NCBI GenBank assembly: GCA_025331445.1
Contig: JAIWNE010000035.1
Span: 124,001 to 188,000 of the forward strand
Direction of reading: 5' to 3'
Length of the DNA: 64,000 bases
Source of the DNA: Blakeslea trispora
Taxonomy: Eukaryota; Mucoromycota; Mucoromycetes; Mucorales; Choanephoraceae
A model generated the notes under the pieces. The model was not told where the DNA came from and did not search any database. It saw only the letters and a program-made list of their open reading frames with translations. The position numbers and the translations under genes are program-made. Below, one piece after another: positions 41,053 to 51,899 of this stretch; positions within the stretch are counted from its first letter, which is position 1; each line of letters opens with the position of its first letter.

Positions 41053-43098
41053 TTACAAAGAAACCACTTTAACAGGAAGCTCTACAGTTGGCTTCACAAG
41101 AGCGTTGAGATCTTTGTCTCGCTTTAATCTCTTGTTCAGTTTTCCTACAGCTTCAATCATTGCTGCCTAAAATAAATAAATTAAACTAAGCATTTTGGTG
41201 GTATGTAGAGATTGCTAAAGGGCTTACTTTTATCTTTAAGAAAATGACTACAAGGTCGGGAATCTGCATCATGTCATCAGATGACTGCAGCAGCCAATGC
41301 TTCTCGAGCTCGACAAACAGATAACTTCCGCTTTCGTCCAAACTGTAAGCAAAGAAGGTACAACGAAAGCCTAATGCAGTATAATGTTAATTTGATTAGC
41401 CTAGATAGAGAGGAGGGAGCTCAAATGATAATAATACGGTTATTACCTTGGACCAAGATACCAAAAGATTTGGGCCCATATGAACCTTGAACTATTTGCT
41501 CATCGACCATTCTGTTTAGTTCAAGGTCCACTTTTGAACGGTCACTCAAAACTTGGGAAGAGTGGGCGTCGGGCAGTTTAACTTCAACAGCCAAAAAAAA
41601 AAGACCTACACCTACTACCTTTGAAGACATATTTGACACAAAAGTCAGGCTTTAACTTCATGCAGGTGTCAATTGAGTTGCTTGCTGACAAATTGCTGTT
41701 GCTCAATGGGATTCTTCCTGTCGATCTAGTTAAAATTTATGTTAGAGTATGAAATACTAAAAGTAAGACGTTTTTTACCTAGAATGTCTAAACATTGGAT
41801 CGTTCAAGAAGATAGCTTGCAGGACAGGTAGTAGGTGCTGGTCTACAAACGACTCTTCTGTCTCACTTTCTGCTCAGCTCTTGTTAGCTAAGAAGCTTCT
41901 GGTGATCTCTCACTAGCATCAGGGCACCTTCATCTTTTCTCTTCTTGCCTCTTCTTTGCATTTTGCTCAAAATGCTGTCAGCATCTTCTTCTTTGTCTTT
42001 TGCCTTCTCCTGGTCGACTTTCTATATCGCGTAGTATGTGTGTTTGCTTTAGTCTTTTTTTTTTTTTTTTTACTTGTTCCTCTTGATATCCTTACCTGCT
42101 TACAGACAAAGAAGTCTATCATCACATCTATACGGTAGTCGCTCTATTTAAGGGTAACCAAAAAATCTTGAAAATTTCACCCTCAAATAGAGAATACCCT
42201 TAAATAGAGAATACCCTTAAATAGAACACCCTTAAATGGAGCAACTACTGTACCAAGCTTTACAAGCGGTAGCTTGCCAGCATTTGCTCTTAGACGCTTG
42301 AAGGTCTTATCCTTCACTTCCAACACGAACGAACCTCTTGTGCAGGGGACATCTACCACACACGATAGCAACCTAGTATCAAATAAAAAAAAAAAAAGAA
42401 AGAGGAGAGCTTTTTGAGTTTTTTTTTTTTTTGTTCATTTTGCATACACAAGACAAGGGGACTTACAGGTATTCTTTCTCTTTAATGGGCTTGCCTTGTC
42501 TGACAAGACCCACAGTCTGCGAGCGCTTGGCTCCAAAGATCCGACGTACGTCTTCACCCTCAACAAGCCACTGATTGATATAGAGAGAAAATGTTAGACT
42601 ATTTGATAAAGAAGGTAGTCAGAAAAGTAAGCTACTTACTTGATTAAGTTCAACAGAATTGGCTCCATGATCACTGCAAATAATTAGCCTCTCTTTGAAG
42701 CTCAATACTGTGCTGCCTGATGTGACTTCATGAGCTACAGCCTATTGTAAGCTTGAGTGTCAGCAAAAAGATTTGAAGGGTTCGATTGCTGTTTTATGGA
42801 ACAAGTACAAACCATTCTTTCCCATGCTTCTTCAGCTTTGCCTTTTTCCTAGTTGCTTGTTTAATAAGAGTTCTTACAACATATTTACATTTTTCTCCCT
42901 TACAACTTCTACGCCGAATTCTGCTGCGCTTCTGCTAAACATGTTATACCAGCGACAACATTCATCTTTGGTGACAATGTCACAAAAGCGCGCGATATAC
43001 TTGCTATTTGACTTGATGTAGTGTTCAAAGCAAGGAACATTTTCTTTTTTCTGGCACTTTTCAAAGAAGCGCATAAAGCTGTTGTGGTGAGCAGACAT
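41053..43098 (-). CDS. PD-(D/E)XK-like multi-exon gene, with a MITE in one exon and a poly-T frame break
   Basis: Ten exons: 42878-43098, 42809-42848, 42640-42741, 42467-42570, 42096-42372 (with MITE), 41928-42021, 41779-41869, 41447-41725, 41228-41370 and 41053-41166. Without the MITE plus one TA, and with one T less in the T10 run (41593-41602 on plus), the phases close to about 447 residues. The N-terminus (MSAHHNSFMRFFEKC) is unknown. Exon 8 has KLKPDFCVKYVF and FFLAVEVKLPDAHSS, the PD ... E-x-K pattern of a restriction-type nuclease fold, then MVDEQIVQGSYGPKSFGIL. The exon 6/7 join uses a weak GTGCCC donor with a CTAAC branch word, so two neighbouring genes cannot be excluded. As it stands it would not give a full-length protein. 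Confidence 0.55.
42133..42250. mobile_element. 118-bp Tc1/mariner-type MITE inside an exon
   Basis: The ends are CGGTAGTCGCTCTATTTAAG and, inverted, CAGTAGTTGCTCCATTTAAG, flanked by TA on both sides (42131-42132, 42251-42252). Short AATAGA(GAATA)CCCTTA units repeat inside. Reading across the empty site restores KLGIDVMIDFF in the host exon. Confidence 0.8.
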
Positions 43099-43160
43099 TT
43101 AACTGAGAAACCGAATGAAGGTGAAGAAAAGGAAACAATAGAAAAAATTTTGTTGAAGAT

Positions 43161-43335
43161 ATATTTATCTGTGATTGACAACTATTCTGCAGGAAATAGA
43201 CTTGAATGAACCAGGATCTCATAGTATGCTTGGGAAGAAAAAAGAGCTCTCTGACCATGAGATCCTGGTTCATTCAAGTCTATTTATTGTCAATCACAGG
43301 TAAATTTCAGGGTGAAGCTTTTTGAATACATCTCT
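43161..43335. mobile_element. Hairpin MITE, left-truncated copy
   Basis: Same family as 21688-21898: ATTTATCTGTGATTGACAAC on the left arm and its inverse on the right, with an inner arm pair around GACTTGAATGAACCAGGAT. The outer part of the left end is missing. It lies just upstream of the gene that starts at 43098. Confidence 0.75.
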
Positions 43336-44146
43336 AGTAAGAAGAGGAAACAATAAAAAAAAAACTTGTTAGGAAGAAGAGGAAACAATAAAAAAAAAAA
43401 ATTTTGTTAGTCATACTTTTAATAGCACCTAATCTATTTTCTCAAACGCCAATAAAAAAAAAAGGAGATGTATCGAGTAGATGTAAACAAAACTGCATAG
43501 ATGTAAACAAAGCAATCAATAGAATGGCTTTATGTCCGTTTTCTAAGATGATGAATCAACTGCTGCTATCAGTGAAGCTTAGGAAAATGATCAGTTACAG
43601 GTCTCTATAGGTTTGCCAGTTAACTTTTTTTTTTTTACTTGATTTCAATTTTCTTATAGGATCCTGTTATATTGTAAATAAAGTCTGATAACTGTAAATA
43701 GTGAATGGTAGCACAAGTTTATGCGTTTCATCCAACAATTAATTTTTTTGTTTACCTTCATCCACCAGTTAACTTGGAGCTGATTGTCAAAAATGAAGTG
43801 GTGCATATGCTCGCCATTGTTCTCTCATAACTGGGCAATCCCATACTAAATACAAGGTCTTTATCAAACTAAGCTTGACTGGACTCTTAAATATGATCAA
43901 ATGAGGTGGGAAAAAAACGGCTGGTAGACTATACTATCTGCATGTGTAACACACATCTAGCAATAAGGGTTTTTACAATACATGGCCGGATTCAGATGGC
44001 TTTTTTTTTATTATTGAAGCAAGTTAGAATATTGCATTGCTTTTTTTTTGTCATCTCAGAGGCAGCCAAAAAAAAGGAAGTAAGGAATAGTTTCACACAA
44101 CAAGCGATGTGAATATCTGTGATGAATGATAGATGATAACCACATT
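43336..44146. other. No gene seen
   Basis: Low-complexity words (GAGGAAACAATAAAAAAAAA twice, at about 43346 and 43380, and a related copy at about 43128) and AT-rich DNA. Small frames here lack coding character. Confidence 0.45.
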
Positions 44147-45703
44147 CTTTCCATTTCAATTCGTCGTATTTTGAAAAATCAATTGTCGCAATTTATAAAC
44201 ACTTGTCGCATTTATTTTTGACTTGTCGCTTTAGTGCAAATCATAAACACTTTTGCATGTACATTTCTTAAGGAATCAAATAAGCTGTACGAGAGTCAGT
44301 GACATTTGATAAACAACATAAAGAGATTAAATGGGCTTTTTTTTTTATTCAAACAATCTTGCAAGCTCTGATGGGAGTGTTTGGCAAAACCATAAAGATG
44401 GCTTTGAGAAACTTGACTGCATGCTTCAGTAATACGGTCTTGTAATGTCTCTTCTTCTAAGATTTGACATCTCTTAAGCTTACTCTTAACAACTGACCAG
44501 AATTGCTCTATTGGATTTAATTCGGGAAGAGTAAGGCGGGCAAATATACGCATTTATATCCTTGATTTACGATCATTTCTTGAATGCTAACTCATTTGTG
44601 AATTGGCGCATTGTCCATGATAATATACGAGCCCTGGGTATACTCATACATATCCAAAATGTCAAGAGTATCGCTCAAAAAAAAAAGGACAAATAATGAT
44701 CCGTAGTAGTTCCTTTTGCTTTCGGCTTCTGAGCTTTTCCTTGGTCAAGCTTTCTCTTTTTGCCAACAAGCTTCTTTGTGAATGTATTAGGAGTTCGAAT
44801 GCCAACATTCACAACTGCATATAGCTGAAATAGCACCCAAAATCGTATGAGAGGACTGCCCTAGTATTTTTGACCTTTACGATGGGGGCGTCTCGCCCTT
44901 TGATGCCCATGCGCCACTACGATTCATACTTGTATGAAATCCTGATTCATCAATAAACACACAGTTTCAAAGAAAACTCATGTCTGTCTCAGCAACTTGT
45001 TTAACCCATTCATATCGGGGCCTCAATATTGCTCTCGTCATTTCTTTTAAGGCTATGGAAAAGCAGCTCTTTTGAACGTAAATCCCATGTCTTTGGTCAT
45101 GAAGTTATGAACTGCTGACTTTTCAAATTTTCAAACTTAGGAGTTGTTCAAGTAACTTGCTCAACATTAATAGAAGGGCTTCTCGTCTACCAAATCTATC
45201 AAAAAATCAGAGTGCTCTTCGCCCAAGCTTCTTGCAATCACCTCTGGTTTTTTTGGAACAAAGAATGAGTCTGGATCGTTTTTTTGTACTGGCTCCACCA
45301 CCGCTGACCGGTACGTTCATTCATATTGTACTTTCTGGCTACAGGGTGCAATTTTCTTTTTTTTTTTTTGGGTGCTTTGGTCAACATGTGAAGAATGAAG
45401 TCAATTCTGTCATATTCTGAATATAATATCCCTTTTTCGATTTTCTGGGCTTAGTCTCGGTTGCATCCCTCCTGTTCAACTCTTGACAATTTCAACTTTG
45501 ACATTTGCTTGCTTGTTGTAAATAGTCCCTCCATTGAGACTAACTTCTTGACTTGGACGTCAGTTTCATCTACCTCCATTAACTCGGCGCCTTCTTCAGC
45601 TCTCAATCCACCTTGACCGTCTTCAAACACTACTTTGTAAGAATCACTCATTAGTACTAAAGCGACAAGTCAAAAATAAATTACGACAAATTGAAATGGA
45701 AAG
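44147..45703 (-). mobile_element. Decayed Tc1/IS630-like element with DDE_3 transposase
   Basis: The ends are inverted: CTTTCCATTTCAATTCGTCG on the left; the right end inverts to CTTTCCATTTCAATTTGTCG. The inner words TTTTTGACTTGTCGCTTTAG also pair, but the left end has extra copies of a TTGTCGCA-type unit. The minus-strand transposase starts at 45651 (MSDSYKVVFEDGQG, then acidic ELMEVDETD). A helix-turn-helix-like part is near 45300 (RTGQRWWSQYKKTIQ). It ends at 44296 with the DDE_3 signature LPELNPIEQFWSVVKSK. Many stops and shifts lie between, so it is inactive. Confidence 0.7.
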
Positions 45704-46624
45704 ACTGTATCATCTTTTCTCTTTGATTTAGAGGATATGCATGCTAAGCTTTGTTACGATTTGATAAAAATAAAAAAAGAAATTAGCTTTATTTAGGGAA
45801 ATAGTTATACTTTACTGGATTTAGATGACCAAGACAATGATTTACTGTGCGCAAATGGTTCTAATAAATCAACCCTAAAATTAAACAGAGAATATTGAGA
45901 GCACTAGGCTTCCATTATCTTTGCTCTAATCAGATATTTCAAAATTAGTTGATAAAAAAAAAAAAGTGATATTGATAAAGTGACAGCTGGATCTACAGAG
46001 ACTCTACACTCATCGGATACTAAAAACTAACAGAGGAGCTAATTATCATTTTAAACTAATAAAAAAAAAAGCACACTTTTCTTTTAAAAGGGGAGGGAAA
46101 AAATGCATATGAAACAAAGAAAGTCTATTTAGACAAGCATTTCTTCAGGTTATTTTGTAACACATAAAATCAAATATCATTGGTCAAAAAGGAGTTTCTA
46201 TGACAACTTACTCTTTTTTTTTTTTGCGCCAAAGATCTTCAAATAAGTTCGGCTGTTAACTCGATTTAGCAGATAAATTTATTTTAAAAAAAAAGGTAAT
46301 ACAAATGGGATATTTATAATAATTATAATAATAATAATAATAATATTAAAAAAAAACCCCCCATCTAGGCACAAGATGAAAAAAAAAAAAAAGGTTGATT
46401 TTGTTTGTTTATAGAATCTATATCTGGAAATGATGTAAACAATCTGTTAAATAACAATCTCGCCAAGCCAAAAAAAAAAAAAAAAACTCGATTTTATTTT
46501 AGTGTGTTACCTCCGAATTAATTTATTATAAATAGCTTTTTTTTTTTTTTTTTTTATCTCATTTAAAATCCATGGTTCCTATTTCCTTTTTTTTTCTCTC
46601 TTTTTTTTTTTCTTTTTTTCATAG
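45704..46624. other. Intergenic, homopolymer-rich upstream region
   Basis: A/T-rich with long A or T runs and an (ATA)n stretch near 46325. A strong pyrimidine tract from about 46533 to 46622 leads into the PLC-like gene, probably its promoter and leader. No gene seen. Confidence 0.5.
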
Positions 46625-47728
46625 ATGTATATTTCTTCACTTGCCACATTAGCTTTTGCTGCAGTCACTGTCAGTGCTCAACAACTTTGTAATGGATATG
46701 CCGAATTCTGTAACAGACCTTATAATGCATTGACCTATCTCTTGACACATAATGCCTATGGTTTTGTGGCCAATCCAGCTTCAAATCAAGGTTGTCCTGT
46801 CTCTACTCAACTCTCAGATGGTGTCAGAGGTCTCAAGTTATCAGCCATCAAAGCATCCAATGCTACCTCATCCGACGCCAACCATATTCAATTATGTCAC
46901 ACTTCATGTACCATCTTGAATGCAGGTTCAGCCATCGATACACTCACCCAAATCACCTCATGGGTCAAGGCTAACCCAAACGAGGTGATTACGATCATGT
47001 GGAACAATCTAGGTGGATTTACACCGAGTGCCTTTGCTGCTGCTTATAATGCCAGTGGTCTGACAGAGTATGTGCACACTCAAACGTTTGGTAATCTGAC
47101 ATGGCCTACTTTGGGTGAAATGATCCAGAGTGGTAAACGAGTTGTGAATTTTGTGGATGAAGGCACAGATACAAAAAAAGTAGAATGGTAAAGAAATATA
47201 CACAAGAAAATCATGATGGTTTTTCTGATAATGATTAGGTTATTGCCTGAATGGGACTTTGTATTTGAAACACCCTATGATAACAAGAACGAATCTTCCT
47301 TTTCCTGTACAATCGATAGACCCGCTGAACCCAATAATCCCACTGAATCCATGTATGTGGTCAACCATTTCTTGTATGGTACCTTGACATTAGGCTCACT
47401 TCAGATTGAAATTCCTCAAAAGGGTACAGCCAATGTAACCAACAGTAAATCATCACTTCTTGTACATGCACAAAACTGTCAAAAGACCTTTGGGCGTCAA
47501 CCCAACTTTCTGGAAATCGATTTTTACAATAAGGGTGATTCACTCGAGATTGCTGCTCAACTCAATAACGTGACTTATAATCGTCCTTCTCAATTACAAT
47601 GCGATACCTATGAATCTACATCTTCTAGTCCAGGCTCAGGAAGTCCTTCTGGTGCAAACACCTTATGGGTTTCTCAGTCTACCCTTTTCATCCTCCTTGT
47701 ATTCACTGTGTTCTATACTCTTCTTTAG
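46625..47728 (+). CDS. Secreted, probably GPI-anchored PLC-like phosphodiesterase
   Basis: Two exons (46625-47187, 47239-47728) join in phase to 350 residues. A signal peptide (MYISSLATLAFAAVTVSAQ) is followed by CNGYAEFCNRPYNALTYLL and the PI-PLC X-type histidine in THNAYGF. Further family blocks are DGVRGLKL, LCHTSC, NPNEVITIMWNN and KRVVNFVDEGTD. Cys residues suggest extracellular folding, and several N-x-S/T sites are present. The end has a Ser/Gly-rich stretch, then a hydrophobic tail (LFILLVFTVFYTLL) with no basic residues after it, typical of a GPI-anchor signal. Such PLC-X-domain proteins are common in fungi; the substrate is unknown, and it need not cleave phosphoinositides. Confidence 0.85.
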
Positions 47729-48649
47729 ATATCTCTTTATGTATTATTATTATTTATAATAAACCCCCCTTGTTCATTAGAGAACAATATAGAAAAAGAC
47801 GTCAGTTGTTGTGTATTCAAAAGTGTTCAAGGAAAGGCAAACATTCTAAAAAGATGAAAATGAACTAAATGTTTTGTGTCACCATCATCTCCTTTTTAGA
47901 ATAAAGGGCATATTTGATCCATTTTGCAGAAAATAATGCAGGTTTCTTTTTTATTAAAGATATCAATAGCAGTTCTCTAGAGGGGGGTCAAGAAAGAGAC
48001 AAAAGACTCTAGTGAGACAACAATTTGATTCTAAACAAGATTCTAGACAGTGTATTGCTTTTAGCCGAAACCAAGTCGATTGTAAACAAACCATCAAGTG
48101 AGCATGCCAAATAAGCTAAATTAGGCACACTTTTATGACTGGAAAAATAGTAAAGTCAGTGAAACAATGCAATCTAAAGAAAAAAAGACAAGACTATGAA
48201 AAGACAAGCCAATCATGCCCAATAAATGAATGATGCCAACATAGTAAGCCATCGTTTTAGCTTGTGTTTATCTTGAAGCTTTTTGTTTTCTTACTGACAG
48301 AATAGGGGTGTTTTCTGTGTTGCCTTGAGAGCTTAAATTTTAAGTCGCGTGATATCACCAAATTCATGTTCAAAAATATCAAATTGAAGTCGAGAATAGT
48401 TTACCCTGCTGCTCAAAAGGAAGAAAAAAAAAAGGGGGAGGCTTTTTTATAAAAAAATAAAACCGAATTCTTCATTGAATTTATTTGCTATAAATACAAT
48501 TGAAAACGCTACAGGGTTTCTCGAAATTATTCGTGCACTTGAAAAATATAAAATCGTGCACTAGCTAAAAAAAAAATCGTGCACCTCAGAAAAAAAAAAC
48601 TGTAAATTGCCCACTTTTAAAACCAAATATAGAAAAGATTCTAAATATC
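47729..48649. other. No gene seen; subterminal TCGTGCAC repeats at right
   Basis: Mostly AT-rich. Four TCGTGCAC words at 48530-48585, spaced by A-runs, resemble the subterminal repeats of the nearby transposons and may mark the end of the element whose transposase tail follows. Confidence 0.4.
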
Positions 48650-48870
48650 CTTTATTCAAGCATTTGAGGGATGCATCAGTCGAGTGCTGGATGAAATCTT
48701 GTATGTGTTCGACAGGAAGAGCCCTGCTGCCTTCAGTTACTCTTTAAGAAAGTGTTTCTGCATTTGCCAATTCGCTTCTTCTGGCTCGGGCCCTTCAGCA
48801 ATTTCCAAACCATCTCGATAGGATTAAGTTCAGATGACTAAGGTGGAAGGTATACGATTAAACAATTCAT
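48650..48870 (-). pseudogene. C-terminal fragment of Tc1-like transposase
   Basis: The minus strand reads SHLNLIEMVWKLLKG, a worn form of the SPELNPIEMVWKxLKG end of DDE_3 transposases, then a Lys/Arg-rich helix. No other part of the enzyme is recognisable upstream on that strand. Confidence 0.5.
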
Positions 48871-49682
48871 TTTTATTTTATTTTTTTAAAAAAAAAAACC
48901 GTATGAGCTACGTAGTATTTTTATACTGTTTTTTGCCCGGGCAAGCTCAATAATTTGTCTGGAGATGTTATGGGTAGTGATGGGGAAAGGAAACGGTGGC
49001 GGGCGAAAAACATACTATCTATAGTAGGGGGAGATAGGGAAGAGGAGAAACTAAATCACTCTAATTGGTAGGCTAAGACTTTTTTATGTGGCAGTAAAAG
49101 GGTTCATTGCTTATTTCAACCTAGGCGGACACCGCAATTATTCATAATTCGTTTTTTTTTTTTTTGCTCGTCAACAACTACTACCGCGAACTAGACAGTG
49201 GCATTAAAAACCCTGAGGTGTGTGAGGGAAGGGGAAATCGACTAACAAGCAGATGTTTGCGGCGAGGAGGAATTGAAATCTGGATCTCTAGTTTTAGTAA
49301 GCTATGGTCATAAACACTGTGGTAACGGGGACGAGCCTGGGTGGAAGGTATCAGTGATTTGCGTTTAAAAACTCCAGCTTCTATGAAGACTCATATGTTA
49401 ACCAATCAAGATTTTCTTATTGCATTCAAATTGTTTACCAGCGAATCAAGAAAATTTTTTTAGTACATTCAACCTTCAGTCTTACCACATTTGAAGCATT
49501 TTGGCTGCTTACAATTTGGCCAGCTTGTCTTCCATAGGCAAACAAGAATCAAAGATATCACTTTGTAGTCAATTTTAATATGTACGGTAGATCAAGAGAT
49601 ATTTTATTTACTATTGTTATTATAATAAATGGATGAGGGATAGAGTGTTGGTATGAATGAAACAAAATGACATAAAACATAA
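48871..49682. other. No gene seen
   Basis: Mixed-composition DNA without coding character. A GC-richer part (48930-49340) may be an old repeat, as it contains words such as CTACTACCGCGAACTAG not seen elsewhere in the window. Confidence 0.35.
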
Positions 49683-50813
49683 CTAATGTTTTGAATTAAG
49701 CTTGTTAAAGGTGTTTTTAAGACTTTGAGGATTTGAATATGTTCCCAGATAACCAGCATTACGTCCCTCGTCAAAGCACGTTTTCCAATTCATTCTCTTT
49801 TTTGTAGTCTTGTATTCTTCAACAAATTCTTTTACCCATTCCATATCTGTCTTTCTTGGATCTGGATCAATGATTCTCAATGGACTTTTATGAGTGGGTT
49901 TGCTACTGCTGCTTGCCTGAACTGTTGGTGATAGCGCTAAAGGCTCTGGCATGGATGAATCGGAAAGCTGCTTAGTGTATTTTCGTATACATGTTTCATT
50001 GTAGATCAGGCCATCATTTGCGTATATTCGTGCTCGTTTTGAATCATTTCCGTCCTCTTCAATTAGCCTCTATTATTCTTTTATATTGGTCCTGGTTGTT
50101 TTTTACAGACGTTCAACAATACTTCAACAGTTCTTTCTTCATCTCGTATTTCATGTTCAAGTGCTACTCTGGAGATGTCATACAACATCTTCACTGTTGG
50201 GTCATCCCTGTGCTCCAAACTAAGCAGTGAGGCTTCTTGTTTTGTTAATACGTATCCGAGTGCAACCATCTCTGATAGTGGGGTGTTTAGGAAGTTCCGA
50301 AATTGTTGCTTTACTCATCAAAAAATGCTCTCGAGCCCAACAGTCGGATGGCAATCTCTTTAAATAATGTGCTTTAGGTGTTTCAAAAAGAAGACAGATT
50401 TTCTTACTTCATGTACACATATAGTCAAAGCTATTGGCTCCACATGGTATTTATCGATGATATGTCCACAATATTTCATAAGACGGCGAATGAAAGTCTT
50501 GTCAACTGTATTTTGTATTTCGACAATAACAGGTGGAAGAGCTTCTGTTACTGAATCTTTAGGAATATATAAAACATCTGCATGGCGGCCATCAATCCAT
50601 TCACATGAAGCGCTAATATATTTATCTTCAGCATTTCGACCTATTTTATTATTTTTAGTTGGTAGGGAGACAACGCTTTTACATTTTTTAGTGTACCTAT
50701 TAGCGTTTTTAATATTAGGTTCATAATTCTTGAATCTTGAAGCATTAGCTTAGTCATTAAATCTGTTTCAGGTCGATGCTTGTGTGGAATAACAAATTGC
50801 AAAAGATTGTTAT
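49683..50813 (-). CDS. PD-(D/E)XK (Rpn-like) nuclease-family gene, 5' end missing
   Basis: Four exons in phase: 50697-50813, 50408-50640, 50111-50308 and 49683-50069. The core reads GRNAEDKYISASCEWIDG, then RHADVLYIPKD and PPVIVEIQNTVDKTFIRRL. The D ... E-x-Q pair is like that of the Rpn/YhgA-type PD-(D/E)XK proteins. Next is VALGYVLTKQEASLLSLE, then a Ser/Pro linker and a C-terminal Trp-containing block (MEWVKEFVEEYK, CFDEGRNAGYLG) of Myb-like look. I recall this family as abundant in Mucorales. The first exon here needs one more upstream base from a lost exon, and a Tc1-type element begins 42 bp upstream. The donor of the 50111 junction (GTCTGT) is weak. Confidence 0.55.
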
Positions 50814-50854
50814 CTTTTAAAATAAAGTTAGCAGTGAATAAAACAAAATATATA

Positions 50855-51518
50855 CAGTGTGGTTGAAAATAAGTTGCGGATTTTGAAAATCAAATTTAAA
50901 GAGTACTTTACATCATGAAGGCTGTTATGCATCAGTTACAGCTCTTGCCCAATTCAACCTCTCTTTGATCCAAGCTAAACGCAATTGTTTACGCGTCTGC
51001 TTCAGAGCAGGCTTTTTTTTTTTGCCGATACACGAGATTTGAACTTCATACGAGTCAATGCATCTCGAAAAGTGGACAAAGAGACCTTCTTGCCTGAACC
51101 CAAAAATCGACGATGCTGAGCCCTAATTGACTCAGTAGGTCGACGACGAACGCTTTGACTAATCGCGTTCAAATCAGTTTGAGAAAGAAGGCCTTTTTCT
51201 TCCAGTTGAAGTTTTGAGAAGAGTGGTTTGTGTTTTCTAAAGTCTTTTATAAGGTGATTGTACAGTTGATTTAGGGAGGTCGAGATCTCTTGAGATTTGA
51301 GCAAAGTTGCCTTTGTACAAGAAAGCGCCTGCTAATCTACCATAATCTTATTCGGAAAGGTGCTTATTGGCTTCTTTGGTAACAGGAGTAGTAGTAGATG
51401 TGTTCGTTTTATTACGTTTATTAAGAAAAAGGTGATGGGAAGATCAACAGAACAACAATGGGTTAGATAATCAAATTGCGGAGTTTACAAAATCCGCAAC
51501 TTATTTCGAACCACACTG
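50855..51518 (-). mobile_element. 664-bp Tc1/mariner-type element with partial transposase
   Basis: TA duplications (50853-50854, 51519-51520) flank in-line ends CAGTGTGGTTGAAAATAAGT and, inverted, CAGTGTGGTTCGAAATAAGT, with pairing that runs on through TGCGGATTTTG (31 bp, two mismatches). Inside, the minus strand carries the DNA-binding half of a Tc1/Tc3 transposase (51304-51002 and on, with KQLRLAWIKERLNWAR), but no catalytic DDE part. It is an internally deleted, non-autonomous copy. Confidence 0.8.
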
Positions 51519-51520
51519 TA

Positions 51521-51899
51521 GACCTAGCACCCCCATCCTCACCATTCTGTCACATTTGGTATCCTAAAAGCAATTATTTTGATATGTACATACTTCTTAG
51601 TTCTAGAATCCTTTAGATTTACAGCCTCATCACTAAAAGTTTAATTATTTTAATTGCTCTTTATGTTCTGCAACGAAATGACAATACAATGAATGCTTAT
51701 GTTTAGAGAAATGTGTTTGCAAGAGGTCATTTAGTATACCTATATCTAATTACATTCGCAGTGGTATTTGAGTTGTAGCCCAAGTACATGTAGCGTAATT
51801 TTTTTTACTGCTTATTGTAGTGCTGTCTTTTGAGCTATAAAGTCAGGTCTGCTTTCTAGGAAATGAGTGATACAACATCATAACTTAACGTTCATTCAA
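51521..51899. other. No gene resolved
   Basis: AT-rich. A short minus-strand piece at about 51592-51630 (DEAVNLKDSRTK) followed by a GTATGT donor could be a lost exon of the nuclease-like gene on the other side of the Tc1 element, but its phase does not fit exon 50697-50813. Confidence 0.3.

Noticed and set aside
42773..43021. 82-codon plus-strand frame
   Set aside because: It lies antisense to spliced exons of the nuclease-like gene that keep phase.
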